Positions 6,372-13,381 are shown, counted from the first letter of the stretch. The stretch: DNA of 20,207 bases from Treponema sp. (GCA_016290335.1 JAEETM010000060.1:1-20207), one strand, 5' to 3'. Translations and numbers: made by a program. The notes: generated by a model from the letters alone, not told the origin.

Positions 6372-9200
6372 CTATTCTGAATCATCCGAATCATCACTAA
6401 TAGTTATAATCTTACTGTCTATATTTTGCAAAGCAGTCAAAACTGTATCAGGACGATGCCATCTCTTAGCAATAATATATGGTGTTTCACCGGCAACATT
6501 TCTTATATCTTTATCAAGTCCATATTGTACAAGTCTTGTAATAGTTTCTGCAGATGAAGTTTTTGCAGCAAAATGAAGAATTGTATTTCCCTGCATATCT
6601 GTCATTGAGCGTGCATACTTAGCGATATAAGAAATAATCTGTTTATTATTGTTTTCAAGTGCAATAGTAACTGCATTTGTTCCTTTTCTATCGATTGGCT
6701 GGTATGGATTAGCTCCGTTTTCCAGAAGAATCAGAGAAAGTTTTTCGTTGTTGTTTGCAATTGCATAACCGAGTGGTGTATAACCATCAGCATTTCTGGA
6801 ATCCATAGGGAAGCCTTCTTTTATAAGGGTTCTAAGCAAATCAGGAGAACCATCATTCTGTACAATAATATGAATTGGAGAGTTACCGTCACTGTCTGTA
6901 ATGTTGAAAGAGTTTCCAAGTACAGCATTGATTACAGAAAAATCTTTTTTCAAAACAATAGAGAAAGGAGTTTTTCCCTGTTTGTCTCTGGAAAGAGGAT
7001 TTCCGCCAGCTTCTCTTATAAGAGTGATAATTTCCTTGTTTCCTGTTGCAGCTGCTGCATGGAAAGCGTTCTGTCCGTTTACTTCCTGAAGGTTAGGATT
7101 GGAACCATTTTTCAAAAGCAGCTTAACCATATCAAGATTCTGAGTTTTGATTGTATCTACAAGAACAGAAACACCGTTTGTATCGCAGGAGTTAGGATCT
7201 GCTCCATTTGCAAGCAGATAGCGGGCAACCTTATATTTTCCGGCTGATGTAGCTTCTGCCAGTGGAGAACGACCGTTACTGTTCTGTGCATTTATGTTAA
7301 TTCCAAGTTTAATAAGCATTTCTGCTGATTTTTCTGCATCCCATCTAACGGCAATGTGGAGAGGAGTATTACCAAGATGTTCACGTTCTCTAAAGGAACC
7401 GCCGCAATCAATTACCGTCTGCAAAATCTTAGGGTTGTTTGTTTTAGCCGCACTGAACAAAGGAGTTTCTCCATTAGCATTCTTTGCATTTATGTCAGCA
7501 CCTTTTGTTGTAAGAGATGTAATTGCCTGACCAAACTGCCATTCAGCTGCATAATGCAATACAGTGTTACCACTTCCATCTGTAGAATGAAGTGTTTTAG
7601 AAGTGAGAAGCCAGTTCTGAATGTCTCCGTTACCTTTAAGTGCTACACGCAATGGAGAATTGTTGTCTATATTTGTAGAGAAAATATCTGCATCTTTAGC
7701 AATTAATAACTCTCCAACTTCCTTCCAGTTCTTTTCAACAGCAAGGAACAAAGCAGAATTACCGTCTCTGTTTCTGATGTTTACGTCATCAGTAAGGCTG
7801 ATAATGTACTGGATTTTTGCAAGAGGAGCATTTTTAATAATTGCTATATGAAGCGGAGTATTACCTTCAGAATCCTGTGTGTTGCTGTTTGTTTTAGTAA
7901 CTGTAGATTCAAAGATTTCATCATCAGAAGCAAGTGCAAGAGAAAGAGGTGAGTCTCCATGTGTATCTTTTGTATGAATGTTTGCTCCGTAGAGAGTGAA
8001 AAGCCTTGTCATTGCAACATCCTTCTGCTGGATTGCAATTGCAAGAGGTGTAACACCTTCCTTGTTTCTTGCGTTGATGTCTGCACCATTTAATGTAAGC
8101 ATACGCATTACGTTTGTAGAAACATGGAGCATTGCTGCTGTATGAAGAACTGTATCACCGTACATATCCTTTTCTTTAAGGTCTGCATGGTAATTAATAA
8201 GAAGATTATATGTATCGTAAACCTTTTTCTTAGGAATTATAAGGAGAATAGGTGTTTTTCCAAGGTTGTCTTTTGCATTTACGTTTGCACCTGCATCCAG
8301 AAGCATACGTGCAATTTCAAGGTTTCCGTATCTTATTGCTTCGTGCAGAGGGGTTGCACCGGAGCTGTCCTGAACACTTGTATTTGCATTGTTTTCCAGA
8401 AGGTATGTAGTAATTGCATTGTGACCATAGATTGCTGCAAGATGGAGAGGGGTTTGTCCATCTTCAAAGCGGTTGTTAAGGTTACGGGCTGCAATTGCAT
8501 CCTGGAAGTAAGAGAAGTCTGTTTCAATTTCTGTAGCGCCACCCTGAATTAACTCTGCAGCAATAACAACAGAATCATAATCATCAATTTCACTGAAAGC
8601 TATATCAAGAGGAGTTTTGCCTTTATCATCCTTTACAGAAATAGGAAGCTGCTTTTCAATGCATTTTCTTATTCCCTGGAGATTCTTTGTTTTTACAAAA
8701 TAGTGAACTATAGTCTGGCCTTCAACATCTCTGATCTGGCCGGCTTTTGTAGTGATGAAAAGATCGTAATAAAGATTGTTTGAAGAAAGACCTAAATCAA
8801 GCGCTGTAATACCGTCTGCATCTCGGGCAAAAAGGTTTCCACCGGTAGCGGCAAGCGTTCTGGCTGCTTCATAGGCATCATTTTTGATTGCAACATGAAG
8901 AGGAGTGTCCCCGTTGTGATTTTTGAGTTCAGGATCAGCTCCCTTAATAATGAAGAATGTAATCAAATCAGGATCATTCATCTGTGCTGCCAGATGAAGT
9001 ACAGTATTTCCTTCATTATCAATTCCATTTATGTCAAACTGATACATAAACTTAGATTTTGCGGCTTCTACCTGTCCTTCTTTTAACATATCCTGTGGAG
9101 TTAAAGATTTTGAACCCGTGCCCGGAGTTTTAGATGATTGGCACCCCGAAAAAGCAAGGACAGCAGATAAGGTAATAAAAAAAGCAATCTTTTTATTCAT
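6372..9200 (-). CDS. Large ankyrin-repeat lipoprotein (about 26 repeats)
   Basis: 942 residues. The N-terminus MNKKIAFFITLSAVLAFSGC is a lipoprotein signal with lipobox FSGC, so Cys20 should be lipidated and the protein exported to the membrane/periplasm or outer surface. A short Ser/Thr/Gly linker follows. Ankyrin repeats fill residues about 48-925. I count 26 units from the G-x-TPLH-x-A type motif, e.g. EGNTVLHLAA at 63, NGDTPLHVAI at 96, SGATPLHEAI at 280, LGNTPLHIAV at 609, QGNTILHFAA at 870. Each forms a helix-turn-helix protein-binding module. The tail is acidic (SDDSDDSE). Units are organised in groups of three, about 98 residues long. Ligands cannot be predicted. AGAGGGG precedes the ATG with good spacing. 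The gene lies 121 bases downstream of fur/perR and 15 bases upstream of the HD-GYP-like gene on the same strand. Confidence 0.95.
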   Translation of the reverse strand: MNKKIAFFITLSAVLAFSGCQSSKTPGTGSKSLTPQDMLKEGQVEAAKSKFMYQFDINGIDNEGNTVLHLAAQMNDPDLITFFIIKGADPELKNHNGDTPLHVAIKNDAYEAARTLAATGGNLFARDADGITALDLGLSSNNLYYDLFITTKAGQIRDVEGQTIVHYFVKTKNLQGIRKCIEKQLPISVKDDKGKTPLDIAFSEIDDYDSVVIAAELIQGGATEIETDFSYFQDAIAARNLNNRFEDGQTPLHLAAIYGHNAITTYLLENNANTSVQDSSGATPLHEAIRYGNLEIARMLLDAGANVNAKDNLGKTPILLIIPKKKVYDTYNLLINYHADLKEKDMYGDTVLHTAAMLHVSTNVMRMLTLNGADINARNKEGVTPLAIAIQQKDVAMTRLFTLYGANIHTKDTHGDSPLSLALASDDEIFESTVTKTNSNTQDSEGNTPLHIAIIKNAPLAKIQYIISLTDDVNIRNRDGNSALFLAVEKNWKEVGELLIAKDADIFSTNIDNNSPLRVALKGNGDIQNWLLTSKTLHSTDGSGNTVLHYAAEWQFGQAITSLTTKGADINAKNANGETPLFSAAKTNNPKILQTVIDCGGSFREREHLGNTPLHIAVRWDAEKSAEMLIKLGININAQNSNGRSPLAEATSAGKYKVARYLLANGADPNSCDTNGVSVLVDTIKTQNLDMVKLLLKNGSNPNLQEVNGQNAFHAAAATGNKEIITLIREAGGNPLSRDKQGKTPFSIVLKKDFSVINAVLGNSFNITDSDGNSPIHIIVQNDGSPDLLRTLIKEGFPMDSRNADGYTPLGYAIANNNEKLSLILLENGANPYQPIDRKGTNAVTIALENNNKQIISYIAKYARSMTDMQGNTILHFAAKTSSAETITRLVQYGLDKDIRNVAGETPYIIAKRWHRPDTVLTALQNIDSKIITISDDSDDSE

Positions 9201-9321
9201 ATTTTCCCCTCTAATAACCTGTATTTGAATTTAAAAAAATCCACTTCTATAAGTGTTATATCGGGTGATTATGAACGTTGATTTAGAGAAATCTTAACGT
9301 TTTTTGATTATTTTATTCGAT
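9201..9321 (-). terminator. fur-ankyrin spacer with two inverted repeats
   Basis: On the minus strand CACTT-ATAG-AAGTG (9255-9242) is followed by GGA and a run of seven T (9239-9233): a short, AT-rich possible attenuator or terminator after fur/perR. A second inverted repeat nearer fur is AACGTTGATTT (9274-9284), loop AGAG, AAATC-tt-AACGTT (9289-9301), followed on the plus strand by T's to 9305, so its T-run faces antisense to the genes. No confident promoter for the ankyrin gene is visible, so readthrough from fur/perR is possible. Confidence 0.35.
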
Positions 9322-9756
9322 TTATTTTCCGGAATCCTTTGCGCAGCTCTGGCAGATTCCCCACAGATTTGTCTGAATCTTTGAAATTGAAAAGCCGTCC
9401 GGTACCATTGTAGAAATATTCTGGAAAAGGTTAGTAACTTCTGTTCCTGCAAAAACATCAAAAATACCGTTGCATTTCAGGCATTTAAAGTGAAGGTGAT
9501 CCCTCATTTCTGCATCAAAACGCAGCTTGTCATCTTCTATTTTAATAGTCTGTATAATCTTTTTTTCTTCAAAGAGCTTGAGCGTATTATATACAGTTGT
9601 TTTAGAAAGAGTAGGATAAATAGGATTTAATGCATCGTAAACGGTTTCTACATCAGGATGAACAGGATGTTCGCAAAGGTATCCATAAACCGCAATGCGC
9701 TGAATAGAAGGTCTAATACCCGCATCAGCAAGAATAGTCTGATATTGCTTAGTCAT
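9322..9756 (-). CDS. Fur-family metalloregulator, PerR-like
   Basis: 144 residues, normal Fur-family length. N-terminal winged helix (about 1-75) with the recognition-helix region PTLSKTTVYNTLKLFEE (48-64); C-terminal dimerisation/metal domain. Two CxxC pairs (Cys92/Cys95 and Cys135/Cys138) give the structural zinc site. The regulatory-site residues match PerR order: His33, Asp81 (RFD), His87 and His89 (DHLHF), and Asp100. PerR has Asp at this last position where Fur has Glu, so a peroxide-sensing PerR-type role is favoured; specificity remains inference. Such repressors bind short AT-rich palindromes when metallated and de-repress stress genes. AAGGA precedes the ATG with about 7-base spacing. 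A perfect 14-bp palindrome 25 bp upstream (9781-9794) suggests autoregulation. It is divergent from lon and upstream of the ankyrin gene on its own strand. Confidence 0.93.
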   Translation of the reverse strand: MTKQYQTILADAGIRPSIQRIAVYGYLCEHPVHPDVETVYDALNPIYPTLSKTTVYNTLKLFEEKKIIQTIKIEDDKLRFDAEMRDHLHFKCLKCNGIFDVFAGTEVTNLFQNISTMVPDGFSISKIQTNLWGICQSCAKDSGK

Positions 9757-9780
9757 TTCTGATTTCCTTATAAAATTGCA

Positions 9781-9794
9781 ATTATTATAATAAT
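9781..9794. promoter_or_regulatory. Perfect palindrome upstream of fur/perR, putative autoregulatory operator
   Basis: ATTATTATAATAAT is self-complementary over all 14 bases and contains TATAAT on both strands, so a bound repressor would cover a -10-like element of the minus-strand gene. It resembles the PerR box (TTATAATNATTATAA) in base content, but has even rather than odd symmetry. The position, 25 bp from the fur/perR start and about 80 bp from the lon start, fits autoregulation and possibly control of lon. Assignment to this regulator is inference. Confidence 0.5.
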
Positions 9795-9838
9795 GGATTT
9801 AGTTTAAATTAGCAATAGTGTTATATATAAAAAATAAA

Positions 9839-9867
9839 TTGCTTTTACTATATACTTTTATTATATT
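9839..9867 (+). promoter_or_regulatory. Candidate lon promoter (leaderless geometry)
   Basis: TTGCTT (9839-9844), a 17-base spacer and TATATT (9862-9867) form a sigma70-like promoter. The -10 ends 6 bases before the lon ATG at 9874, placing the expected transcription start at or next to the start codon. An alternative -10, TATACT (9851-9856), would give a leader of about 10 bases. Neither leaves room for a Shine-Dalgarno sequence, and none is present. Confidence 0.45.
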
Positions 9868-9873
9868 AATTGT

Positions 9874-12261
9874 ATGACTGATGATATCGAACAAAATACA
9901 ATAGAAGAAAACTCTATTATTCCTACAGAAAAAATGCTTCCCGGCAAGCTGCTTCTCATTTCGCTGGATGCCCGTCCTATCTTTCCAGGCATTTTTACTC
10001 CAATGATGATTGAAAAGCCGGAAGAAGTTAAGGTTGTAGAAAAAGCTTACGAAGATGACGGCTTTCTTGGTATTGTGCTTTCAAAAAATCATGAGGAAGC
10101 CCCTGGGGTTTCAGATTTATACAGGGTTGGAACAGCCGTAAGAATCATAAAGAAAGTAGCACTTCCGGATGGCGGAGTTAATATTTTTATTTCAACGTTA
10201 AAGCGTTTCAGAATCTTAAAAACACTCCACGAAACCGCACCAATGGCTGTTACAGTTGAATACCTGGAAGAGGAAGAAGCCGATACCTTTGAAGTAAAAG
10301 CCCTTACCCGTGCGCTTATAAGCGAAATGAAGGAGATTTCTGATAATAATCCTCTTTTCTCTGAAGAAATGCGCATCAATATGGTAAATATCAACGATTC
10401 AGGGAAAATTGCAGATTTTGTTGCTTCTGTTTTAAATGTAGAAAAGGAAGAACAGCAGAAGATTCTTGAAACCCTTAATATCCGCCAGAGAATGGAACGG
10501 GTTCTTGTATTTATTAAGCGTGAACAGGAGCTTCTCCGTGTACAGATGAAGATTCAGCGGGAAATAAACGAAAGGGTAGAGAAAAACCAGCGTGAATATT
10601 TTCTGCGTGAAGAAATGCGTTCAATTCAGGAAGAGCTTGGCGAAGATGCAAACGGAAATGCAACCGACTACCAGAAGTTTAAGCAGAAAATTGAATCGTT
10701 GAACTTCGAAGGCGAAATAAAGGAAACCGTAGAAGATGAGCTTGAAAAGTTCAGTCTTCTTGATCCTAATTCAGCTGAATACATTGGTACAAGAAACTTC
10801 CTTGAACTTGTATGCCAGCTTCCATGGCCACAGACCCAGACCGTAAAGGATGATTATAACCTTGCAACTGCAAAAGAAATCCTGGAAAAAGACCATTTTG
10901 GGCTTGATGACGTAAAAAAACGTATCCTTGAGTATCTTGCAGTCCGCCTTATGAAAAAAGACAGCAAGGGTTCAATACTTCTTCTTGTTGGACCTCCTGG
11001 AGTTGGTAAAACAAGTGTCGGTAAATCAATTGCCAATGCAATGAATAAACAGTTCTACCGTTTTTCTGTTGGTGGAATGCGTGATGAAGCAGAAATTAAA
11101 GGTCACCGCCGAACATATATCGGTGCCATGTGCGGAAAAATCATTCAGGGCTTAAAGATTACAAAAAGTCTGTCCCCTGTGTTTATGATTGATGAAGTTG
11201 ACAAAATGGGTGCCAGTCACAACGGAGACCCTGCCGCAGCCCTGCTTGAAGTTCTTGACCCTGAGCAGAATGTAGCTTTCCGAGATAATTATCTTGATTT
11301 GCCTTTTGATGTTTCAAATGTATTCTTCATTCTTACGGCAAATACACTCGATTCCATACCGTCACCTCTTCTGGATAGGGCAGAAATAATTGAGCTTTCG
11401 GGCTACATCGACCAGGAAAAGCTTGAAATTGCAAAAAAATACCTTATTCCGAAGAATCTTGCAAAAAATGGTTTACAGAAGAATCAGGTTAAGTATACCA
11501 AGAAGGCCTTGTACAGGATTGCAGAAGAATACGCAAGAGAATCTGGTGTGCGCAATTACGAAAAGTGCCTCGATAAGATTCACCGTAAACTTGTTACAGA
11601 AATGATTACAGAAAATCAACCTGATAAAAAATACACAATTGATGCAGAAGATTTGTACAAGTACCTTGGAAAGCCTGTTTTTGATGAATCAGAAATAAAA
11701 ACTGCGAAGGTACCGGGTACTGCAATCGGTCTTGCCTGGACAAGCATGGGCGGAGATACACTTCTTATAGAAGCAACCTCTTTTGCAGGAAAAGGTGGCC
11801 TTGTACTTACCGGCCAGATGGGCGATGTAATGAAGGAATCAAGCCAGATAGCTTTTGACTGGGCAAGAAAGTGTGTTCTTGAAAAAGGAATAAAAACTGC
11901 CGAATGGTTTGAACAGAATATTGTCCATCTTCATATTCCGGAAGGTGCAACACCAAAGGATGGACCAAGTGCGGGAATTACAATGGCAACAACCTTTATT
12001 TCTCTGTTCACCGGAAAAACAATAAAGCCGCATCTTGCAATGACAGGCGAGCTTTCTCTTACGGGGCAGGTACTTCCAATAGGTGGCCTCAGGGAAAAAA
12101 CAGTTGCAGCTAAGCGTAACAAAATCAAGACTATAATTATTCCTAAAGCTAATTTCAGAGATCTGGAAGATATTCCTGAAAATGTAAAGGAAGGAATAAA
12201 GTTCATACCTGTAACCGACATAAAGGAAGTTCTGGCAGAAGCCTTAAAAATGGATTTATAA
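9874..12261 (+). CDS. lon: ATP-dependent Lon protease
   Basis: 795 residues, typical LonA length. It degrades misfolded and regulatory proteins in the cytoplasm as a hexameric ring. Domains: N-terminal substrate-binding domain (about 24-215, KLLLISLDARPIFPGIF onward), helical region with QREYFLREEMRSIQEELGE (239-257), AAA+ module with Walker A GPPGVGKT (373-380), Walker B VFMIDE (436-441), sensor-1 region LTAN (487-490) and Arg502, and a C-terminal Ser-Lys protease domain with catalytic Ser699 in PKDGPSAG and Lys742 in GGLREKTVAAKR. All key residues are present. The start at 9874 has no Shine-Dalgarno, and neither does the next in-frame ATG (9934); a promoter-like pair ends 6 bases upstream, suggesting a leaderless or nearly leaderless mRNA. 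It is divergent from the PerR-like regulator, so stress co-regulation is possible. Confidence 0.97.
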   Translation: MTDDIEQNTIEENSIIPTEKMLPGKLLLISLDARPIFPGIFTPMMIEKPEEVKVVEKAYEDDGFLGIVLSKNHEEAPGVSDLYRVGTAVRIIKKVALPDGGVNIFISTLKRFRILKTLHETAPMAVTVEYLEEEEADTFEVKALTRALISEMKEISDNNPLFSEEMRINMVNINDSGKIADFVASVLNVEKEEQQKILETLNIRQRMERVLVFIKREQELLRVQMKIQREINERVEKNQREYFLREEMRSIQEELGEDANGNATDYQKFKQKIESLNFEGEIKETVEDELEKFSLLDPNSAEYIGTRNFLELVCQLPWPQTQTVKDDYNLATAKEILEKDHFGLDDVKKRILEYLAVRLMKKDSKGSILLLVGPPGVGKTSVGKSIANAMNKQFYRFSVGGMRDEAEIKGHRRTYIGAMCGKIIQGLKITKSLSPVFMIDEVDKMGASHNGDPAAALLEVLDPEQNVAFRDNYLDLPFDVSNVFFILTANTLDSIPSPLLDRAEIIELSGYIDQEKLEIAKKYLIPKNLAKNGLQKNQVKYTKKALYRIAEEYARESGVRNYEKCLDKIHRKLVTEMITENQPDKKYTIDAEDLYKYLGKPVFDESEIKTAKVPGTAIGLAWTSMGGDTLLIEATSFAGKGGLVLTGQMGDVMKESSQIAFDWARKCVLEKGIKTAEWFEQNIVHLHIPEGATPKDGPSAGITMATTFISLFTGKTIKPHLAMTGELSLTGQVLPIGGLREKTVAAKRNKIKTIIIPKANFRDLEDIPENVKEGIKFIPVTDIKEVLAEALKMDL

Positions 12262-12289
12262 ATCATCTGTGTAAGAACATGCAATTCAC

Positions 12290-12307
12290 AGTGTTTGCAC
12301 ACTTTTT
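12290..12307 (+). terminator. Candidate lon terminator
   Basis: AGTGT (12290-12294), loop TTGC, ACACT (12299-12303), followed by T's to 12307, starting 28 bases after the lon stop. The stem is only five pairs and AT-leaning, so termination may be weak. Confidence 0.4.
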
Positions 12308-12468
12308 CCATAATTAATCCACAAGTTATCCACAATTATTGTTCAATTGGCCGGATTTCTTGTGGATTTTTATTTTTCTGTGAAAAAGTCTGTAAGTTTT
12401 ACATAACAAGGAAAATGGAATCTAAATCTATAAAATATATAGAGATAGATATATTTCTATGATAAATG

Positions 12469-12483
12469 TGATAATCATTATCA
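12469..12483. promoter_or_regulatory. Fur-box-like 7-1-7 palindrome
   Basis: TGATAATCATTATCA is a perfect inverted repeat of 7 + 1 + 7. Aligned over 12464-12482 it matches 15 of 19 positions of the classical Fur box, including 13 consecutive bases. It lies between convergent genes rather than before a coding gene, within the DnaA-box cluster. Binding by the PerR-like protein of this window or another Fur paralogue is inference. Confidence 0.45.
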
Positions 12484-12521
12484 AATCTGCCGCAAATGTA
12501 TAGAACTTGTAATACTACTAT

Positions 12522-12544
12522 ACTTCACAAAAAAGAAGTTTTTT
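12522..12544 (+). terminator. Terminator-like hairpin in the lon-STAS gap
   Basis: ACTTC (12522-12526), loop ACAAAAAA, GAAGT (12535-12539), then a T-run to 12544. A wider ACTTGT...ACAAGT pair surrounds it. With no gene just upstream, it could end lon readthrough or an unannotated small transcript. Confidence 0.3.
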
Positions 12545-12595
12545 AAACAAGTTATCCACAAGATATCCACAAAGAACAATTGACAGAAAAGGCAT

Positions 12596-12642
12596 AAAAA
12601 AGACCTGGTTAAGAATAGACTTTCGCCTACCTGTACCAGGTC
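12596..12642 (-). terminator. Terminator of the STAS gene
   Basis: Read on the minus strand, GACCTGGT (12642-12635) pairs with ACCAGGTC (12609-12602) and is followed directly by TTTTTT (12601-12596), about 45 bases after the STAS stop. Inside the 25-base loop, AGGC-GAAA-GTCT (12628-12617) can form a four-pair stem with a GNRA tetraloop. On the plus strand the hairpin is followed by ATTTTC, so it could also act weakly against lon readthrough. Confidence 0.7.
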
Positions 12643-12687
12643 ATTTTCAGTTTAATTATACTGTATATAATCAGTATTTATACTATT

Positions 12688-13239
12688 TTAGCCTAAAGAA
12701 ACTTCAGCCTTATCGTTAATAGCTATAATAGATTTACAGCCTGAGCATCGGAATCTTCCTGCTCTTGTAGCTCTAAGCTTTTTGCTGCATACCGGACATG
12801 CAATTACAAATGGGAATACAGAACCGGCACCTGCACTTTCTTCAGCAAAGAATGCTATAGCTTCTTCAGCAGTATTCTTGATATTGAAGAACTGAGAAAA
12901 ACCGAGAAGCTGGAATACTTCGTAAACCTTTGACTGAATTTCAAGAAGAACAATATCTCCACTCTTAGGCTTTACCATCTTTAAGAATACAGTAAAAGAA
13001 CCGATTCCTGTAGATGAAACATAATTCAAGGAAGAACAGTTGAAAATCAGATTAATATAACCGGCTTCAATAACATTTGTTATTTTCTTCTGGAAGAAAC
13101 TGGAATTATATGTATCGATGTAACCACTAAGATAGATAAAAAGACCATCCTTTACACCTTCTGCTCTCCTTAAACTAATGGTAAGACTGTCATCTCTATC
13201 ATTGTCAAAACCAGGAATAATATCATTATTGCTATCCAT
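12688..13239 (-). CDS. STAS-domain protein with C-terminal zinc ribbon
   Basis: 183 residues, soluble. Residues about 18-130 form a STAS domain of the anti-sigma-factor-antagonist type: FIYLSGYIDTYNSSFFQKKI (34-53), INLIFNCSSLNYVSSTGIG (62-80), then VLLEIQSKVYEVFQLLGFSQFF (97-118). In such proteins a serine in the SS-x-G motif is phosphorylated by a partner kinase; here Ser75/Ser76 are candidates, with Ser76 aligning to SpoIIAA Ser58. Residues 148-168 form a zinc ribbon, CPVC...CSGC (Cys148, 151, 165, 168), not a standard part of anti-anti-sigma factors. No kinase or phosphatase gene is adjacent. The partner is unknown. The start has GGAG 7 bases upstream (minus strand, 13250-13247). A good promoter and a hairpin terminator bracket the gene, so it is probably monocistronic. 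Confidence 0.88.
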   Translation of the reverse strand: MDSNNDIIPGFDNDRDDSLTISLRRAEGVKDGLFIYLSGYIDTYNSSFFQKKITNVIEAGYINLIFNCSSLNYVSSTGIGSFTVFLKMVKPKSGDIVLLEIQSKVYEVFQLLGFSQFFNIKNTAEEAIAFFAEESAGAGSVFPFVIACPVCSKKLRATRAGRFRCSGCKSIIAINDKAEVSLG

Positions 13240-13290
13240 TCGCTAACTCCACCAATTTCTTAATAATAATTTAACATTATCTATTCAAAT

Positions 13291-13319
13291 ATGATACAAT
13301 TATTGTAGACATCTGTCAA
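13291..13319 (-). promoter_or_regulatory. Promoter of the STAS gene with an embedded palindrome
   Basis: On the minus strand, TTGACA (13319-13314), exactly 17 bases, then TATCAT (13296-13291): a near-consensus sigma70 promoter giving a leader of about 45 bases. The spacer and part of the -10 contain the perfect 6-1-6 palindrome TACAATTATTGTA (13295-13307), which differs from the PerR core TATAATNATTATA at two symmetric positions. Repression by a Fur/PerR-type regulator is plausible but inferred. Confidence 0.7.
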
Positions 13320-13337
13320 ATTATTTATCAAAAAAAG

Positions 13338-13364
13338 AATAAACAATTAACAATTTTGTTTATT
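13338..13364. promoter_or_regulatory. Perfect 9-9-9 inverted repeat, putative operator
   Basis: AATAAACAA (13338-13346), nine bases, TTGTTTATT (13356-13364). The arms are perfectly complementary and the spacing is the same as in CIRCE elements, but the sequence is not CIRCE. It covers a possible -35, TTAACA (13347-13352), which lies 17 bases from a -10-like GATAAT (13370-13375) of the plus-strand gene at 13382. It therefore looks like a repressor site for that operon. Confidence 0.5.
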
Positions 13365-13381
13365 TCTTCGATAATTGAAAT

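Larger units (their letters stand above)
12293..12571. other. DnaA-box cluster in the 426-base gap between lon and the STAS gene
   Basis: No credible ORF lies in 12262-12687. Two perfect DnaA boxes TTATCCACA are seen at 12326-12334 and 12552-12560. Each has a one-mismatch partner 2 bases away: TAATCCACA (12315-12323) and ATATCCACA (12563-12571). Minus-strand TTTTTCACA (12387-12379) fits the relaxed consensus TTWTNCACA, and GTTTGCACA (12293-12301) and minus-strand AAATCCACA (12369-12361) are weaker. Between the two pairs is a very AT-rich stretch (about 12413-12475) and a 15-bp palindrome. This could be a replication origin or a DnaA-titrating/regulatory locus. No dnaA or dnaN gene is in the window, so origin status is unproven. 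Confidence 0.5.

Noticed and set aside
6106..6576. 156-residue plus-strand ORF across the HD-GYP/ankyrin junction
   Set aside because: Antisense shadow of two well-supported genes; Ser-rich composition with no recognisable motif.
8124..8552. 142-residue ORF antisense to the ankyrin gene (and several similar plus-strand ORFs within 6870-7851)
   Set aside because: Cys/Ile-rich shadow translations of the ankyrin repeat codons; no initiation signals.
12415..12462. 15-codon ORF (Met-Glu-Ser-Lys...) in the lon-STAS gap
   Set aside because: The AAGGA is only 2 bases from the ATG, and the ORF is very short and lies in AT-rich DNA.
13338..13364. CIRCE heat-shock element
   Set aside because: The 9-9-9 geometry fits, but the arms (AATAAACAA) do not match TTAGCACTC, and the downstream genes are not chaperones.
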